Positions 51,471 through 60,370 of a stretch of DNA of 64,000 bases are shown piece by piece (the first letter of the stretch is position 1; each line of letters begins with the position of its first letter). The position numbers and the translations under genes were made by a program. The stretch lies in contig NZ_JACHJL010000015.1 in assembly GCF_014203645.1 (NCBI RefSeq), positions 150,213 through 214,212 of the forward strand. The letters are read 5' to 3'. The notes under the pieces are model-generated. The model searched no databases and was not told the DNA's origin. It was given only the letters and a program-made list of their open reading frames with translations. The stretch is from Streptomyces zagrosensis (lineage in GTDB: Bacteria; Actinomycetota; Actinomycetes; Streptomycetales; Streptomycetaceae).

Positions 51471-52367
51471 TCAGTCCAGTCGGTTGCTCCTGGCCTTTTC
51501 GTCCGCGCCGCCGCCCGCGCCGACCAGGCCGGTACGGGCGGCCCGGTTGGCCTCAAGGCGCGGTGCGAAGTGCCGCATCTCGCGCTGGCCGACGGTGCCG
51601 ATGAGGGCGGGCAGATAACCGCGGAAGGACTGCATGCCCCGCAGCCACCACTGCGCGTACACATGCGATGACCGGCGCTCGATGCCCGCAACGATGCGGT
51701 CCACGGCGGGGCCGAGCGGGTAGGTGCGGTTGGACGGCCAGGGCAGCCGGGCGCGCAGGTCGCGCAGCACCTCGTCCTCGTCGGCGCCGCGCACCATGTC
51801 GGTGTCGGTCCAGCTCAGATAGCCGACGCCAACCCGCACGCCCTTGTAGCCGACCTCGGCGCGCAGGCTGTGGGCGAACGCCTCGACGCCGGACTTCGAC
51901 GCGCAGTACGCGGTCATCAGCGGCGCGGGCGTGATCGCGGCGAGGGACGCTATCTGGAGCAGATAGCCGCGGCTCTCCAGCAGGACCGGCAGGAAGGCGC
52001 GGGCCGTGGTGGCGCTGCCGATGAGGTTGACCTCGATGACCCGGTTCCACGACCGCTCATCGGAGTCAATGAACGGGCCGCCGGTGGCGACACCCGCATT
52101 GGCCACGACGATGTCCACCTTGCCGAACCGATCCTTCACCTCCCGCGCGACCTGCGACATGGCGGCGTGATCGGTGACGTCGGCGTGCCAGTACGCGCCG
52201 TCACCGTGCAGGCTGTCGGCCACCCGCCCCAGCTCCTCCGGCTCCAGGCCGACCAGCGCCACCGTGGCACCGCGTGCGGAGAGCTTGCGGGCGAGGAGTT
52301 CTCCCACCCCGCGTGCCGCTCCGGTCACTACCGCGACCTGTCCCTCCAGGCTGCTGCGTCCACTCAT
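51471..52367 (-). CDS. short-chain dehydrogenase/reductase, third gene of the monooxygenase operon
   Basis: A 298-residue SDR: cofactor loop VTGAARGVGE, NAG-type VVANAGVATG, catalytic Ser in QIASLAAI and YCASK. A C-terminal extension of about 70 residues (WWLRGMQSFRGYLPALIG) may touch the membrane. It overlaps the hydrolase stop by 4 bp, so it is translationally coupled. With the monooxygenase and hydrolase it would oxidise or reduce an alcohol/ketone pair. Confidence 0.9.
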   Translation of the reverse strand: MSGRSSLEGQVAVVTGAARGVGELLARKLSARGATVALVGLEPEELGRVADSLHGDGAYWHADVTDHAAMSQVAREVKDRFGKVDIVVANAGVATGGPFIDSDERSWNRVIEVNLIGSATTARAFLPVLLESRGYLLQIASLAAITPAPLMTAYCASKSGVEAFAHSLRAEVGYKGVRVGVGYLSWTDTDMVRGADEDEVLRDLRARLPWPSNRTYPLGPAVDRIVAGIERRSSHVYAQWWLRGMQSFRGYLPALIGTVGQREMRHFAPRLEANRAARTGLVGAGGGADEKARSNRLD

Positions 52368-53389
52368 GCCGTCTGCTCCTTCGCCGTCGCTGTCGCCGCG
52401 TCGGGCACGGCTGCCGTCTGTGCTGGTGCCGTCTGTGCTGGTGCCGTGGCCGTGGCCAGGGCGGATGGGGTGAGGTAGGTGGTGGCCAGGCCACGGATGG
52501 CACCTACCACCGTGTCGGGGACCTCCATCGGGGTCATGTGACCGATGCCGGGCAGCTCGGTCAGGCCCAGCGAGTTCGGCAGGGCGGCGTCGATCTTTCG
52601 CGCGTGCACCTTCGGGGTGAGCCGGTCGGCAGTCCCGACGATGATCGCGGTCGGCGCGGTGAGCTCACCGACATACCGATCCAGGTCCATATCGCCCATC
52701 ATGTGGCCCCACTTGGCGCGACCTTGGCGCGGACAGGCGTGCACGATGCGGGCGCAGGCGTCGGTCATCTCGACGGTCGCGCCGCGCCCCATCGTCACGT
52801 ACTTGAGCACCCGGCGGGCGAGGGGCGTGACGGGCCCGAGCGGCGCGGCGGAGCCCAACACCGCGGTGTGCAATCGCGCACGGACCCGGCCTCTGGGCGT
52901 CGGCAACACCAGCGCCTCGGCCAGCAGTTGGCCTGCGCTCGTGCTGCACAGCAAGACGGCGGCGGTCCGCTCGCGGAGTTCGGGGCGACTGGCCGCGGCC
53001 ATGATGGTCATGCCACCCATCGAGTGGCCCACCAGGACGGCCTGTTCCTTGGTGCCGTCCGGCGCCGTGCCCAGCGTCTGGTCGAGCACCGCTACCAGGT
53101 CGTCGGCGAGGGTGTCGGTGGTGTAGCCGCCGTACTGGGGCGCAGCGGAACGGCCGTGCCCGCGCTGGTCGTACACGATGACCCGGTAGTCGTCACGAAG
53201 CTCCCGAATCACCGGCGCCCAGAAGGCGATGGAGCAGGTCCAGCCGTGCGCGAGGACGACGGCGGGGGCATCGTCGAGGCCGTGCTGCTCGGTGTAGATG
53301 CGGGCGCCATCAGCAGATGTGACGGTCAACTCGCGGGCCGGGGCGGGCGGGGCGTACCTGCCCTGAGTGGCGTGGCTCAGCCGGTTCAC
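52364..53389 (-). CDS. alpha/beta hydrolase, second gene of the monooxygenase operon
   Basis: A 341-residue hydrolase. VVLAHGWTCS (oxyanion loop), nucleophile Ser in VGHSMGGM, catalytic Asp near GTADRLTP and His in PGIGHMTP. The C-terminal 40 residues are Ala/Thr repeats (ATAPAQTAPAQTA). It overlaps both neighbours by 4 bp. It probably hydrolyses the ester or lactone made by the monooxygenase. Confidence 0.9.
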   Translation of the reverse strand: MNRLSHATQGRYAPPAPARELTVTSADGARIYTEQHGLDDAPAVVLAHGWTCSIAFWAPVIRELRDDYRVIVYDQRGHGRSAAPQYGGYTTDTLADDLVAVLDQTLGTAPDGTKEQAVLVGHSMGGMTIMAAASRPELRERTAAVLLCSTSAGQLLAEALVLPTPRGRVRARLHTAVLGSAAPLGPVTPLARRVLKYVTMGRGATVEMTDACARIVHACPRQGRAKWGHMMGDMDLDRYVGELTAPTAIIVGTADRLTPKVHARKIDAALPNSLGLTELPGIGHMTPMEVPDTVVGAIRGLATTYLTPSALATATAPAQTAPAQTAAVPDAATATAKEQTA

Positions 53390-55035
53390 GCTGTGGCCTC
53401 CGTAGATGGGCCGCCGGCCGCCGGCCGCGTGGCCGCCGTGGCCGCGGACGCGGTGGCTCGCTTGGCGGACTGGGTGGACTGGGTGGTGTGAGTGGGCTTG
53501 GGAGACCTACCCATGTCAGCACGTTTCGCGCCCCCCACGCCCACGGGCTCGTTGACCGGGCGGACCGGCGCGCGCAGCACCTCGTACTCGGCGAGGTTGA
53601 CCTCGCGGGTGGCCTTGCGGAACTCGCTGGTGGTGCCCGGCCAGACAGTGGTGTTGCGGCCGTTGGCATCCAGGTACCAACTGTCGCAGCCACCGACGTT
53701 CCACACGGTGCGCTTCATCCGCTCCTGCACCCGGTGCGACCAGGCATGCACGGCCGATGGGCGGGCGTCGAGCGCGGCCTTGCCGCCCAGGACGTTGAGC
53801 TGCCGCACGAAATCCACCATGTAGTTCAGTTGTGACTCGATCATCAGGATCATCGAGCTGTTTCCCAGGCCCGTGTTCGGGCCGATGATGGTCATGAAGT
53901 TGGGGAAGCCGGCGGCGGTGCCCCCACGCAGCGCCTCCATCCCGTCCTTCCACTCCTCGGCCAGGGTGGTGCCGTTGGCCCCGGTGACGCGCTTGGCGAT
54001 GGGCATGTCCGTGACGTGGAAGCCGGTGCCGAAGACGATCGCGTCCGCCTCGGTCTCGGTGCCGTCCGCGGAGACCAGCGTGGAGCCGCGCACCTCCTTG
54101 AGCCCGGCGGCCACCACGTCCACGTTGGGTTGCGCGAGCGCCGGGTAGTAGCTGTTGGACAGCAGGATGCGCTTGCAGCCGATGCGGTAGTCGGGGGTGA
54201 GCTTGGCGCGCAGCGCCGGGTCCTTGACGCCCTTACGCATGTGCGCCTTGGCCAGCGTCTCGACCAGGCCGAGCTGGTTGGGGCGCTTGGTGAACGCGCT
54301 GACCTGCAACTCCCGCATGCCCCACAGCAGTCCGCGGCGCAGCACCCGGGTCGCGGGCACCTTGCCGTGCAGCCACTGCTCGACGCCCGAGATCTTGCGG
54401 TCAGCGCGCGGCAGAATCCACGGCGGGGTGCGCTGGAAGAGGGTGAGCCGGTCAACGGTGGGCTGGATGGCGGGCACGATCTGGATGGCGGAGGCACCCG
54501 TTCCGATCATGGCCACGCGCTTGCCGCGCAGGTCGTAGTCGTGATCCCAGCGCGCCGAGTGGAAGACCCGCCCTGGGAAGCTGTCCAGTCCTGGGATGGC
54601 GGGGATTTGGGGGTCGGACAGCGGCCCGGTGGCGGAGACGACGACGTCGGCGGTGTACGAGCCGCCCGCGGTGTCGATCTCCCAGTGCAGTTCGTCGCCG
54701 TTCCACCGCATGCCACGCACCTCGGAGTTGAACCGGATGTGCGGGCGCAGCCCGAAGGTGTCGGTGACCCGCTCCAGGTAGGCGCGGATGTGTGGCTGGC
54801 CGGAGAAGTTACGCGGCCACTCGGGGTTCGGCGCGAAGGAGAAGGAGTAGAGGTGGGAGGGCACGTCGCAGGCGCAGCCGGGATAGCTGTTGTCGCGCCA
54901 GGTGCCGCCCACCGAGTCAGCCCGCTCCAGGACCACGAAGTCGGTGATGCCCTCGCGGCGCAGCCGAACCGCCGCTCCCAGTCCACCGAATCCGGTACCG
55001 ATCACCGCCACCCGTACCCGCTCATGCTCGGCCAT
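53386..55035 (-). CDS. flavin monooxygenase, Baeyer-Villiger type
   Basis: A 549-residue FAD/NADPH enzyme. FAD loop GTGFGGLGAAVRL, the Baeyer-Villiger fingerprint FPGRVFHSARWDHD, and NADPH loop GTGASAIQIVP. It would insert oxygen next to a ketone to give an ester or lactone. ATG 55035 has GGGAGG seven bases upstream. The last ~55 residues are Ser/Thr/Ala-rich. First gene of a three-gene operon divergent from a MerR regulator; a TACCG-AG-CGGTA palindrome lies 72 bp upstream. Confidence 0.92.
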   Translation of the reverse strand: MAEHERVRVAVIGTGFGGLGAAVRLRREGITDFVVLERADSVGGTWRDNSYPGCACDVPSHLYSFSFAPNPEWPRNFSGQPHIRAYLERVTDTFGLRPHIRFNSEVRGMRWNGDELHWEIDTAGGSYTADVVVSATGPLSDPQIPAIPGLDSFPGRVFHSARWDHDYDLRGKRVAMIGTGASAIQIVPAIQPTVDRLTLFQRTPPWILPRADRKISGVEQWLHGKVPATRVLRRGLLWGMRELQVSAFTKRPNQLGLVETLAKAHMRKGVKDPALRAKLTPDYRIGCKRILLSNSYYPALAQPNVDVVAAGLKEVRGSTLVSADGTETEADAIVFGTGFHVTDMPIAKRVTGANGTTLAEEWKDGMEALRGGTAAGFPNFMTIIGPNTGLGNSSMILMIESQLNYMVDFVRQLNVLGGKAALDARPSAVHAWSHRVQERMKRTVWNVGGCDSWYLDANGRNTTVWPGTTSEFRKATREVNLAEYEVLRAPVRPVNEPVGVGGAKRADMGRSPKPTHTTQSTQSAKRATASAATAATRPAAGGPSTEATA

Positions 55036-55454
55036 GCCGCCGCCTCCCGAATCCGAGGAACCGCGCCAGCAATCACTGGCACGGTTAGGAGCGTAAGGCA
55101 GGAACATACCGAGCGGTAGGGGTTGGACAGAGGGAAGTTACCGCCGGTTGCATCCGCACTGTTCGAGCCCGGGAGCGCGCCGAAGGGGCAGTACCGGTGC
55201 AGTGCGGATGCCCCACGCGAGCGCGCCGGGGCGGCGGCACCCGAGGTCGCGAGGCGGCACCGAAACAGCCCGATGGCGATCCCCGCACGGGGGCAGAGCG
55301 CCGCGGCTGGCCGCACACCACACGTCGTACGCGGTACGCCCCGGCCTCTACCGCCCCTGGCGTCCCTCCCGCCCTTGGCGTCCTTTCCGCCCCCGCACCT
55401 CCACCGCACGTCACGCCCCCACGACAACCGTTCGGCTCGACATAGGCTGCTTGG
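55036..55454. other. 419-bp divergent region between monooxygenase operon and merR gene
   Basis: It contains the palindrome at 55107-55118 and the promoters for both sides. The middle is Pro/Arg-coding shadow sequence with no gene. A CATAGG element six bases before the GTG of the merR gene would fit a leaderless transcript. Confidence 0.5.
55107..55118. promoter_or_regulatory. palindrome upstream of the monooxygenase operon
   Basis: TACCG-AG-CGGTA, a perfect 5-2-5 inverted repeat, a form common for TetR-type sites. MerR sites usually have longer spaced arms, so the adjacent MerR protein may not be its reader. Confidence 0.5.
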
Positions 55455-56264
55455 GTGGCGAAGACGACGAAGGCTCAACAGGAGCGCGAGTACCGCATGG
55501 CGGAATTGGCCGAAGAGGCCGGCATCACCGTGCGGACGCTGCGCTTCTACCGGGAGCGCAAGCTCATCCCGCCGCCCCGCCGCGAGGGTCGCATCGCCTG
55601 GTACACCGAGCACCACGTGGCCAGGCTGCGCACCATCGCGGCCCTCCTGGAGCGCGGCCACACCCTGGGCGGCATCGCGGAGCTGCTCACCGCCTTCGAA
55701 AGTGGCCGCGACGTCGGCGAGGTCCTCGGCCTTGAGGCCACCATTACGGTTCCCTGGCCGGAGGAGACCCCGGTCAAGCTGACCCCGCAGGAACTGGCCG
55801 ACTACTTCACCGGCGAGGTCACCCCGGACAACCTCGCCACCTCGCTGGACCTCGGCTATCTGGCCGTGGACGGCGACGACCTCGTCCATGTGAGTCGCCG
55901 ACTGCTCGACGCCTCCCACGACCTGGTCGTCAAGGGCGTCCCGCTGTCCGAAGTCCTCGCCGCCGGGCGGGAGTTGCGGCACCACATGGAAGCCGTCACG
56001 GAGAGCTTCACGGAGCTCGTACGCACCCATGTCCTCGCCGACGCCATCGCGCGCGCCTCCGCCGGCGAGGGCCTGACCCAGGACGAGGCAACGCACATCA
56101 CCAAGACGCTGGAGAGCCTGCGGCAGAGCGCGAAGAGCATCGTCGATGCGGAACTGTCCCTGGCCATGGACCGCAGAATCCGTACAGAACTGGAGAAGTG
56201 GCTCGGCCAGCCAGCGGCGGAGTCCGGCCCCACCCCCGCGCCCCCACCGAGCCCGAGCGCCTAA
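55455..56264 (+). CDS. MerR family transcriptional regulator
   Basis: A 269-residue regulator: winged-helix N-terminus YRMAELAEEAGITVRTLRFY and RERKLIPPPRREGRIAWY, then the helical domain and an extended ~150-residue C-terminal region with no Cys-rich metal site. It is probably an effector-binding activator or repressor of the divergent monooxygenase/hydrolase/SDR operon. GTG 55455 has no ribosome site and may be leaderless; ATG 55497 is possible but would cut close to the DNA-binding domain. Confidence 0.87.
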   Translation: MAKTTKAQQEREYRMAELAEEAGITVRTLRFYRERKLIPPPRREGRIAWYTEHHVARLRTIAALLERGHTLGGIAELLTAFESGRDVGEVLGLEATITVPWPEETPVKLTPQELADYFTGEVTPDNLATSLDLGYLAVDGDDLVHVSRRLLDASHDLVVKGVPLSEVLAAGRELRHHMEAVTESFTELVRTHVLADAIARASAGEGLTQDEATHITKTLESLRQSAKSIVDAELSLAMDRRIRTELEKWLGQPAAESGPTPAPPPSPSA

Positions 56265-56345
56265 ACCTAAACGGCAGCGGACAACCGCACATCCCCGGAG
56301 CACGGGCAGCGGGGGCCGGGGCCGCGGCGGGCGAAAGCCCTACCC

Positions 56346-56390
56346 CTCGTACGCGAAAGTCACCTCTCGTACGCGAATCTCGTACGCGAA
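56346..56390. repeat. three CTCGTACGCGAA direct repeats
   Basis: Copies begin at 56346, 56366 and 56379. Related CATACGCAA and CGTACG words continue to about 56445, into the 3' end of the exonuclease gene. Confidence 0.75.
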
Positions 56391-56431
56391 GGCCACCGGT
56401 CATACGCAACGGCCACGGCCATACGCAGCCG

Positions 56432-57229
56432 TCACCGGTCGTACGTGACCGTCACCGGCGCATGGTCCGACCAGCGCAGATCGTAAGAGGCAGCGCGCTC
56501 CACCAGCGCGCAGGCGGCGCGCTCGGCGAGACCGGGAGTCGCCACCTGGTAGTCAATGCGCCAGCCACTATCGTTATCAAAGGCTTTACCCCGATATGAC
56601 CACCAGGAGTACGGGCCTTCGGCGTCCGGATGCAGACGGCGTACGACGTCCACATAGCCGGTCTCATCGAAGACCCGGCCCAGCCAGTCCCGCTCTTCGG
56701 GCAGGAAACCGGCGCTCTTGCGGTTCGCCTTCCAGTTCTTGAGGTCGGTCTCGCGGTGGGCGATGTTCCAGTCGCCGCACACCAGCACCTCGCGCCCCTC
56801 GGCAGCGGCCCGCTCGCGCAGTTCCTTCAGATAGGGCAGGAACTCGCCCATAAAGCGCTCCTTCTCCTCCTGCCGCGGCGTGCCCACCTCGCCGGAGGGA
56901 AGGTAGAGGCTCGCGACGGTCAGCCCGGGCAGGTCCGCCTCTAGGTAGCGCCCGCTGCCGTCGAACTCCGTGGACCCAAAGCCGACCCGGCTTCGCTCCG
57001 GGCGCTCCCGCGTGAGCAGCGACACCCCGGCCCGACCCTTGGCCGCCGCGGGGGCGTGCAGCGCGTGCCAACCGGCGGGCTCCCGCACCTCGGCGGGCAA
57101 CTGGCCCGGCTCGGCCCGCACCTCCTGGAGGCACACCACATCCGCTTCGGTCGCCGCCAGCCAGGGCACGAAGCCCTTCTTCGCGGCGGCCCGCAGACCG
57201 TTCACGTTCACCGTCGTCACCGTACGCAA
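56432..57229 (-). CDS. xthA: exodeoxyribonuclease III (AP endonuclease family)
   Basis: A 265-residue endonuclease/exonuclease/phosphatase-fold DNA repair enzyme. Motifs: NVNGLRAA, CLQEVRAEP (metal Glu), GDWNIAHRETD (catalytic Asp/Asn), DYQVATPG and SDHAPVTVTYD at the end. It incises abasic sites in base-excision repair. The start is TTG 57229 with GGGGAG six bases upstream. Confidence 0.93.
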   Translation of the reverse strand: MRTVTTVNVNGLRAAAKKGFVPWLAATEADVVCLQEVRAEPGQLPAEVREPAGWHALHAPAAAKGRAGVSLLTRERPERSRVGFGSTEFDGSGRYLEADLPGLTVASLYLPSGEVGTPRQEEKERFMGEFLPYLKELRERAAAEGREVLVCGDWNIAHRETDLKNWKANRKSAGFLPEERDWLGRVFDETGYVDVVRRLHPDAEGPYSWWSYRGKAFDNDSGWRIDYQVATPGLAERAACALVERAASYDLRWSDHAPVTVTYDR

Positions 57230-57282
57230 CTCATGCTCCCCAGTCGCCAGCCAAACGCCAAGCAGCCTACGCGGCGCGCAGC

Positions 57283-57582
57283 TCAGCCCCGGCCCAGCGC
57301 CGTTTGGGGAATCGCGATCCCCTCCGCTTCGGCGGTGACCTCAACGGCACGGGCGGCCAGCGACAGGCCGATCTCCTCCAGCGCGAACACGGACTCGGCT
57401 AGCAGCCGCTCGGCCGCGGCAGCCATCGCCTCACCACAGCGATTCTGCTCGGCCACGTCCTCCGGCGTCCGCGCCTCGTGCATGCCGTCCAAGCGGGCCC
57501 GCAGCGCCTCGTGATGCTGCTCCAAGCCCTGGACGCGGCGCACCGCACGCAGGATCTCCGCGTCGGTCTGCGGCTCGGTCAT
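57283..57582 (-). CDS. hypothetical helical protein upstream of xthA
   Basis: A 99-residue soluble, Ala/Glu-rich, predicted all-helical protein. No motif was recognised. ATG 57582 has AGGA six bases upstream; a longer in-frame start has none. It ends 53 bp before the xthA start on the same strand, so the two may form an operon. Confidence 0.65.
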   Translation of the reverse strand: MTEPQTDAEILRAVRRVQGLEQHHEALRARLDGMHEARTPEDVAEQNRCGEAMAAAAERLLAESVFALEEIGLSLAARAVEVTAEAEGIAIPQTALGRG

Positions 57583-57843
57583 GGTGGTTCCTCTCCGTCG
57601 CTCAGCGCAGTCGCCGCGCCCCTCCACCGTGAGGGACTCGCCTCTACACCGAGAGGGAGGGGGAAAGCGGGCACCACGCCCACAAAGACGAACAAAGTGT
57701 GACCAACGTCTCAGACTGTCCCCGGCCCGTGGCGGCTAGGGACGTTACCGCCTCGCTGGCCGCTCACCTCGTGGCCACTTCACTGCCAGGCCGCGCCGAA
57801 AAGCCCAGGACACCGCAAACAGCACGCCCGTACGATAACCAGA

Positions 57844-58323
57844 ATGCAGATCGTGCCCGTGCCGTATGACCACCCCGATGCCACGAAACTCAACGACCTG
57901 GTGCAACAGGAGTACGTCGAGCGCTACGGCGAGTCCGATCTCACCGAGATGGACCCCCGGCAGTTCGACCCGCCGCACGGTCTCTATCTGCTCGCGTACG
58001 ACGCGCATGGCAGCCCGGTCGCCAGCGGCGGTTGGCGAGTCCAGGACCGTATCGACGAGGGGTACGCCACCGGTGACGCGGAGCTGAAGCGTATGTACGT
58101 CGTCCCCGCGGCCCGTGGCCTGGGCCTGGCCCGCCGCATACTCGCCACCCTCGAAGACAGCGCCCGCGCCGCGGGGCGCGTCCGCATGGTGCTGGAGACC
58201 GGCACCGAGCAACCGGAGGCCATGGCGCTCTACGCGTCGTGCGCCTACGCGCTCCAGGAGCAGAAGTTCGGGTTCTACCGCTTCCACACCGAGAGCCGCT
58301 GCTACACCAAAGCCCTCGCGTAG
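57844..58323 (+). CDS. GNAT family N-acetyltransferase
   Basis: A 159-residue acetyl-CoA-dependent transferase: strands KRMYVVPAARGLGLARRIL (acetyl-CoA motif with RGLGLA) and MVLETGTEQPEAMALYASC with the usual YxxxGF-type end (FGFYRF). Substrate unknown. TACGAT ends 7 bases before the ATG with no ribosome site, so it is probably a leaderless transcript. Confidence 0.88.
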   Translation: MQIVPVPYDHPDATKLNDLVQQEYVERYGESDLTEMDPRQFDPPHGLYLLAYDAHGSPVASGGWRVQDRIDEGYATGDAELKRMYVVPAARGLGLARRILATLEDSARAAGRVRMVLETGTEQPEAMALYASCAYALQEQKFGFYRFHTESRCYTKALA

Positions 58324-58449
58324 CGCCTCGCCTCGCTCACATCACGGCCTGGCCTGGCCGGCCGCGCGCGCCTGCGGGCCGCCGCACGTCCTGCGCGCGC
58401 TCCGGCGGTTTCCGGCGCCGCTGCCGCTGCCGAATGAAACGAAGCGCCC

Positions 58450-59415
58450 ATGCCCCACCTGCCGTCGCCCGCCGCCGTACGTCAACTCCTCGCCACCACC
58501 GCTCTGCCGGGCGGCGCGCACGCCGACGTCCGCCCCATCGAGGAGGGTGGCGAGCACTCCTCCTGGTGGGTCGGCGCCGATCATGTGCTGCGGCTCGCCC
58601 TGGACATTGACGGCTCCGTGCGCCAGCGGCGCGAGATCGCGCTGCGCGACCTCGTCCGCCCGCGGGTAGGGGCCGCGGTGCCGGCCAGCGTCGCGCACGG
58701 CGAATGGACCGCCGGCCGCACCTACACCCTCGACACCAAGCTGCCCGGTACCTCCGCCGAACGCCGCCCCGTATCCCGCGCCGGCGAGGCCGACTTGGCC
58801 GGGCTGCTCGCCGGGCTGCGCTCGGTGGAGCCGGCCAAGGCCGTGGCGGTCGGCCTCCCCCAGCCGACGCCGCGGGCGCTGGACGAGCTGTGGCGCACCG
58901 CGCTGCGGGCCGGTGAACGGCTGGTTCGGGACGGCGAGTTCTCGCCAGTTCACCGAGCCCAACTCAGCGCGGCTCCGGCCGGCCTTTCGCGTACCCACCA
59001 CCCGCGTGACGCAGCGTTTGCCGTACCGCCCGACCAAGCTCAACCGTCCGCGCCCGATCCAGTGGCCACCGTGGGGCATCACGACCTCAAGGGTGAGCAT
59101 CTGCTGGTCACAGCCGGTGGACGGGTCGGCGGGGTACTCGACTGGACCGATGCGGCGCTGGGTGACCCGGCCGAGGACATCGCGGGTCTTACCATCTCGG
59201 TGGGTGCCCCGGCCGCCGTCCGCGCGGCCGAACTCGCCGGCTACGGGCCGGCAATCTGGCTACGCGGGGTGCTGCTCGCGCGCTTCGACACGCTGGTGCG
59301 ACTCGCGGACCGCTGCTACGAGGGAGAGGACAGCCCGCTGCCCCTCCTGCGCGCGCAGCGCGACCGCGCCTGGCTCACCCTGCCCACCGCACAGCCCACC
59401 CGACCTGCCCCGTAA
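58450..59415 (+). CDS. APH-fold phosphotransferase-like protein with altered catalytic loop
   Basis: A 321-residue protein of the aminoglycoside phosphotransferase fold: N-terminal glycine-poor lobe with EEGGEHSSWWVG, and a C-lobe loop reading GHHDLKGEHLLV followed by GVLDWTDAALGDPAEDI. The usual pattern is HGDLxxxN; Asp is kept but Gly is His and the metal-binding Asn is His. DWxDA, which holds the second metal Asp, is present. It may be an active variant or a binding protein. 126 bp after the GNAT gene. Confidence 0.8.
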   Translation: MPHLPSPAAVRQLLATTALPGGAHADVRPIEEGGEHSSWWVGADHVLRLALDIDGSVRQRREIALRDLVRPRVGAAVPASVAHGEWTAGRTYTLDTKLPGTSAERRPVSRAGEADLAGLLAGLRSVEPAKAVAVGLPQPTPRALDELWRTALRAGERLVRDGEFSPVHRAQLSAAPAGLSRTHHPRDAAFAVPPDQAQPSAPDPVATVGHHDLKGEHLLVTAGGRVGGVLDWTDAALGDPAEDIAGLTISVGAPAAVRAAELAGYGPAIWLRGVLLARFDTLVRLADRCYEGEDSPLPLLRAQRDRAWLTLPTAQPTRPAP

Positions 59416-59541
59416 GCCCTTCAAACCCTGTCTCCGGCCTACCGCAACCCGGCTCCCAACTGCGTGCCCCCTCAATGTAATCCGTAGACTCCCCCTACGC
59501 CGTGCACACCGTGGGCGGTCAGCGACGAGGGAGCGAGCACG

Positions 59542-60357
59542 ATGGCTAAAAATGGTTACCCCGCCGACCGAATCAACACCCAAGAAGCGCATTCCGCGCG
59601 CGTCTACGACTACATCCTGGGCGGCAAGACGAACTATCTCGTCGATCAGGAGGCCGGGGAGTCGATGTGTGGGGAGTGGCCCGCCCTCCCCGTACACATG
59701 CGAGAGAATCGATTCTTCATGCACCGGGCCGCGCAGTACCTCGCCCGCGAGCAAGGGGTACGCCAGTTCCTCGACATCGGGACCGGCATCCCCACCGAAC
59801 CCAACCTCCACGAGGTCGTCCAGCGCACGGCGCCCGACTCGCGCGTCGTCTACGTCGATAACGACCCCATCGTGCTGACCCACGCCCAGGCCCTGCTGGT
59901 GAGCACCCCCCAGGGCCGCACCGCCTACATCGACGCCGACATGCGCGACCCCGCCGCGATCCTGGCCGCTCCCGAGGTGAGCGACACGCTCGACCTGGCG
60001 GAACCGGTGGGGCTGATGATCATCGGGATCGTGCACTTCCTCCTGGACGAGGACGACGCGATGGGCATCGTCCGGCGCCTGCTGGACCCGCTTCCATCAG
60101 GCAGCTTCCTTGCCATGACCATCGGCACGGCCGACTTCGCCCCGGAGGAGGTTGGCCGCGTCGCCCGTGAGTACGAGCGGCGCGGCATGCCCATGCGGCT
60201 GCGTACCCAGCAAGAGGCCGAGGAGTTCTTCGCCGGCCTCGACCTGATGGAGCCGGGCGTGACCCAGGTCCACCGCTGGAAGCCGGACGCCACCACCGAC
60301 CCGGCCATCGACGACCGTGACATCGCCATGTACGGCGGCGTCGCGCGGAAGAACTGA
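59542..60357 (+). CDS. DUF574-type SAM-dependent methyltransferase
   Basis: A 271-residue protein of the actinobacterial DUF574 family, with hallmark ARVYDYILGGKTNYLVD, SAM loop DIGTGIPTEPN and VYVDNDPIVLTH, and IGIVHFLLDEDD. These are presumed methyltransferases; substrates are unknown. It ends 13 bp from the convergent Rieske gene. Confidence 0.88.
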   Translation: MAKNGYPADRINTQEAHSARVYDYILGGKTNYLVDQEAGESMCGEWPALPVHMRENRFFMHRAAQYLAREQGVRQFLDIGTGIPTEPNLHEVVQRTAPDSRVVYVDNDPIVLTHAQALLVSTPQGRTAYIDADMRDPAAILAAPEVSDTLDLAEPVGLMIIGIVHFLLDEDDAMGIVRRLLDPLPSGSFLAMTIGTADFAPEEVGRVAREYERRGMPMRLRTQQEAEEFFAGLDLMEPGVTQVHRWKPDATTDPAIDDRDIAMYGGVARKN

Positions 60358-60370
60358 CGACGGCGGGCCG

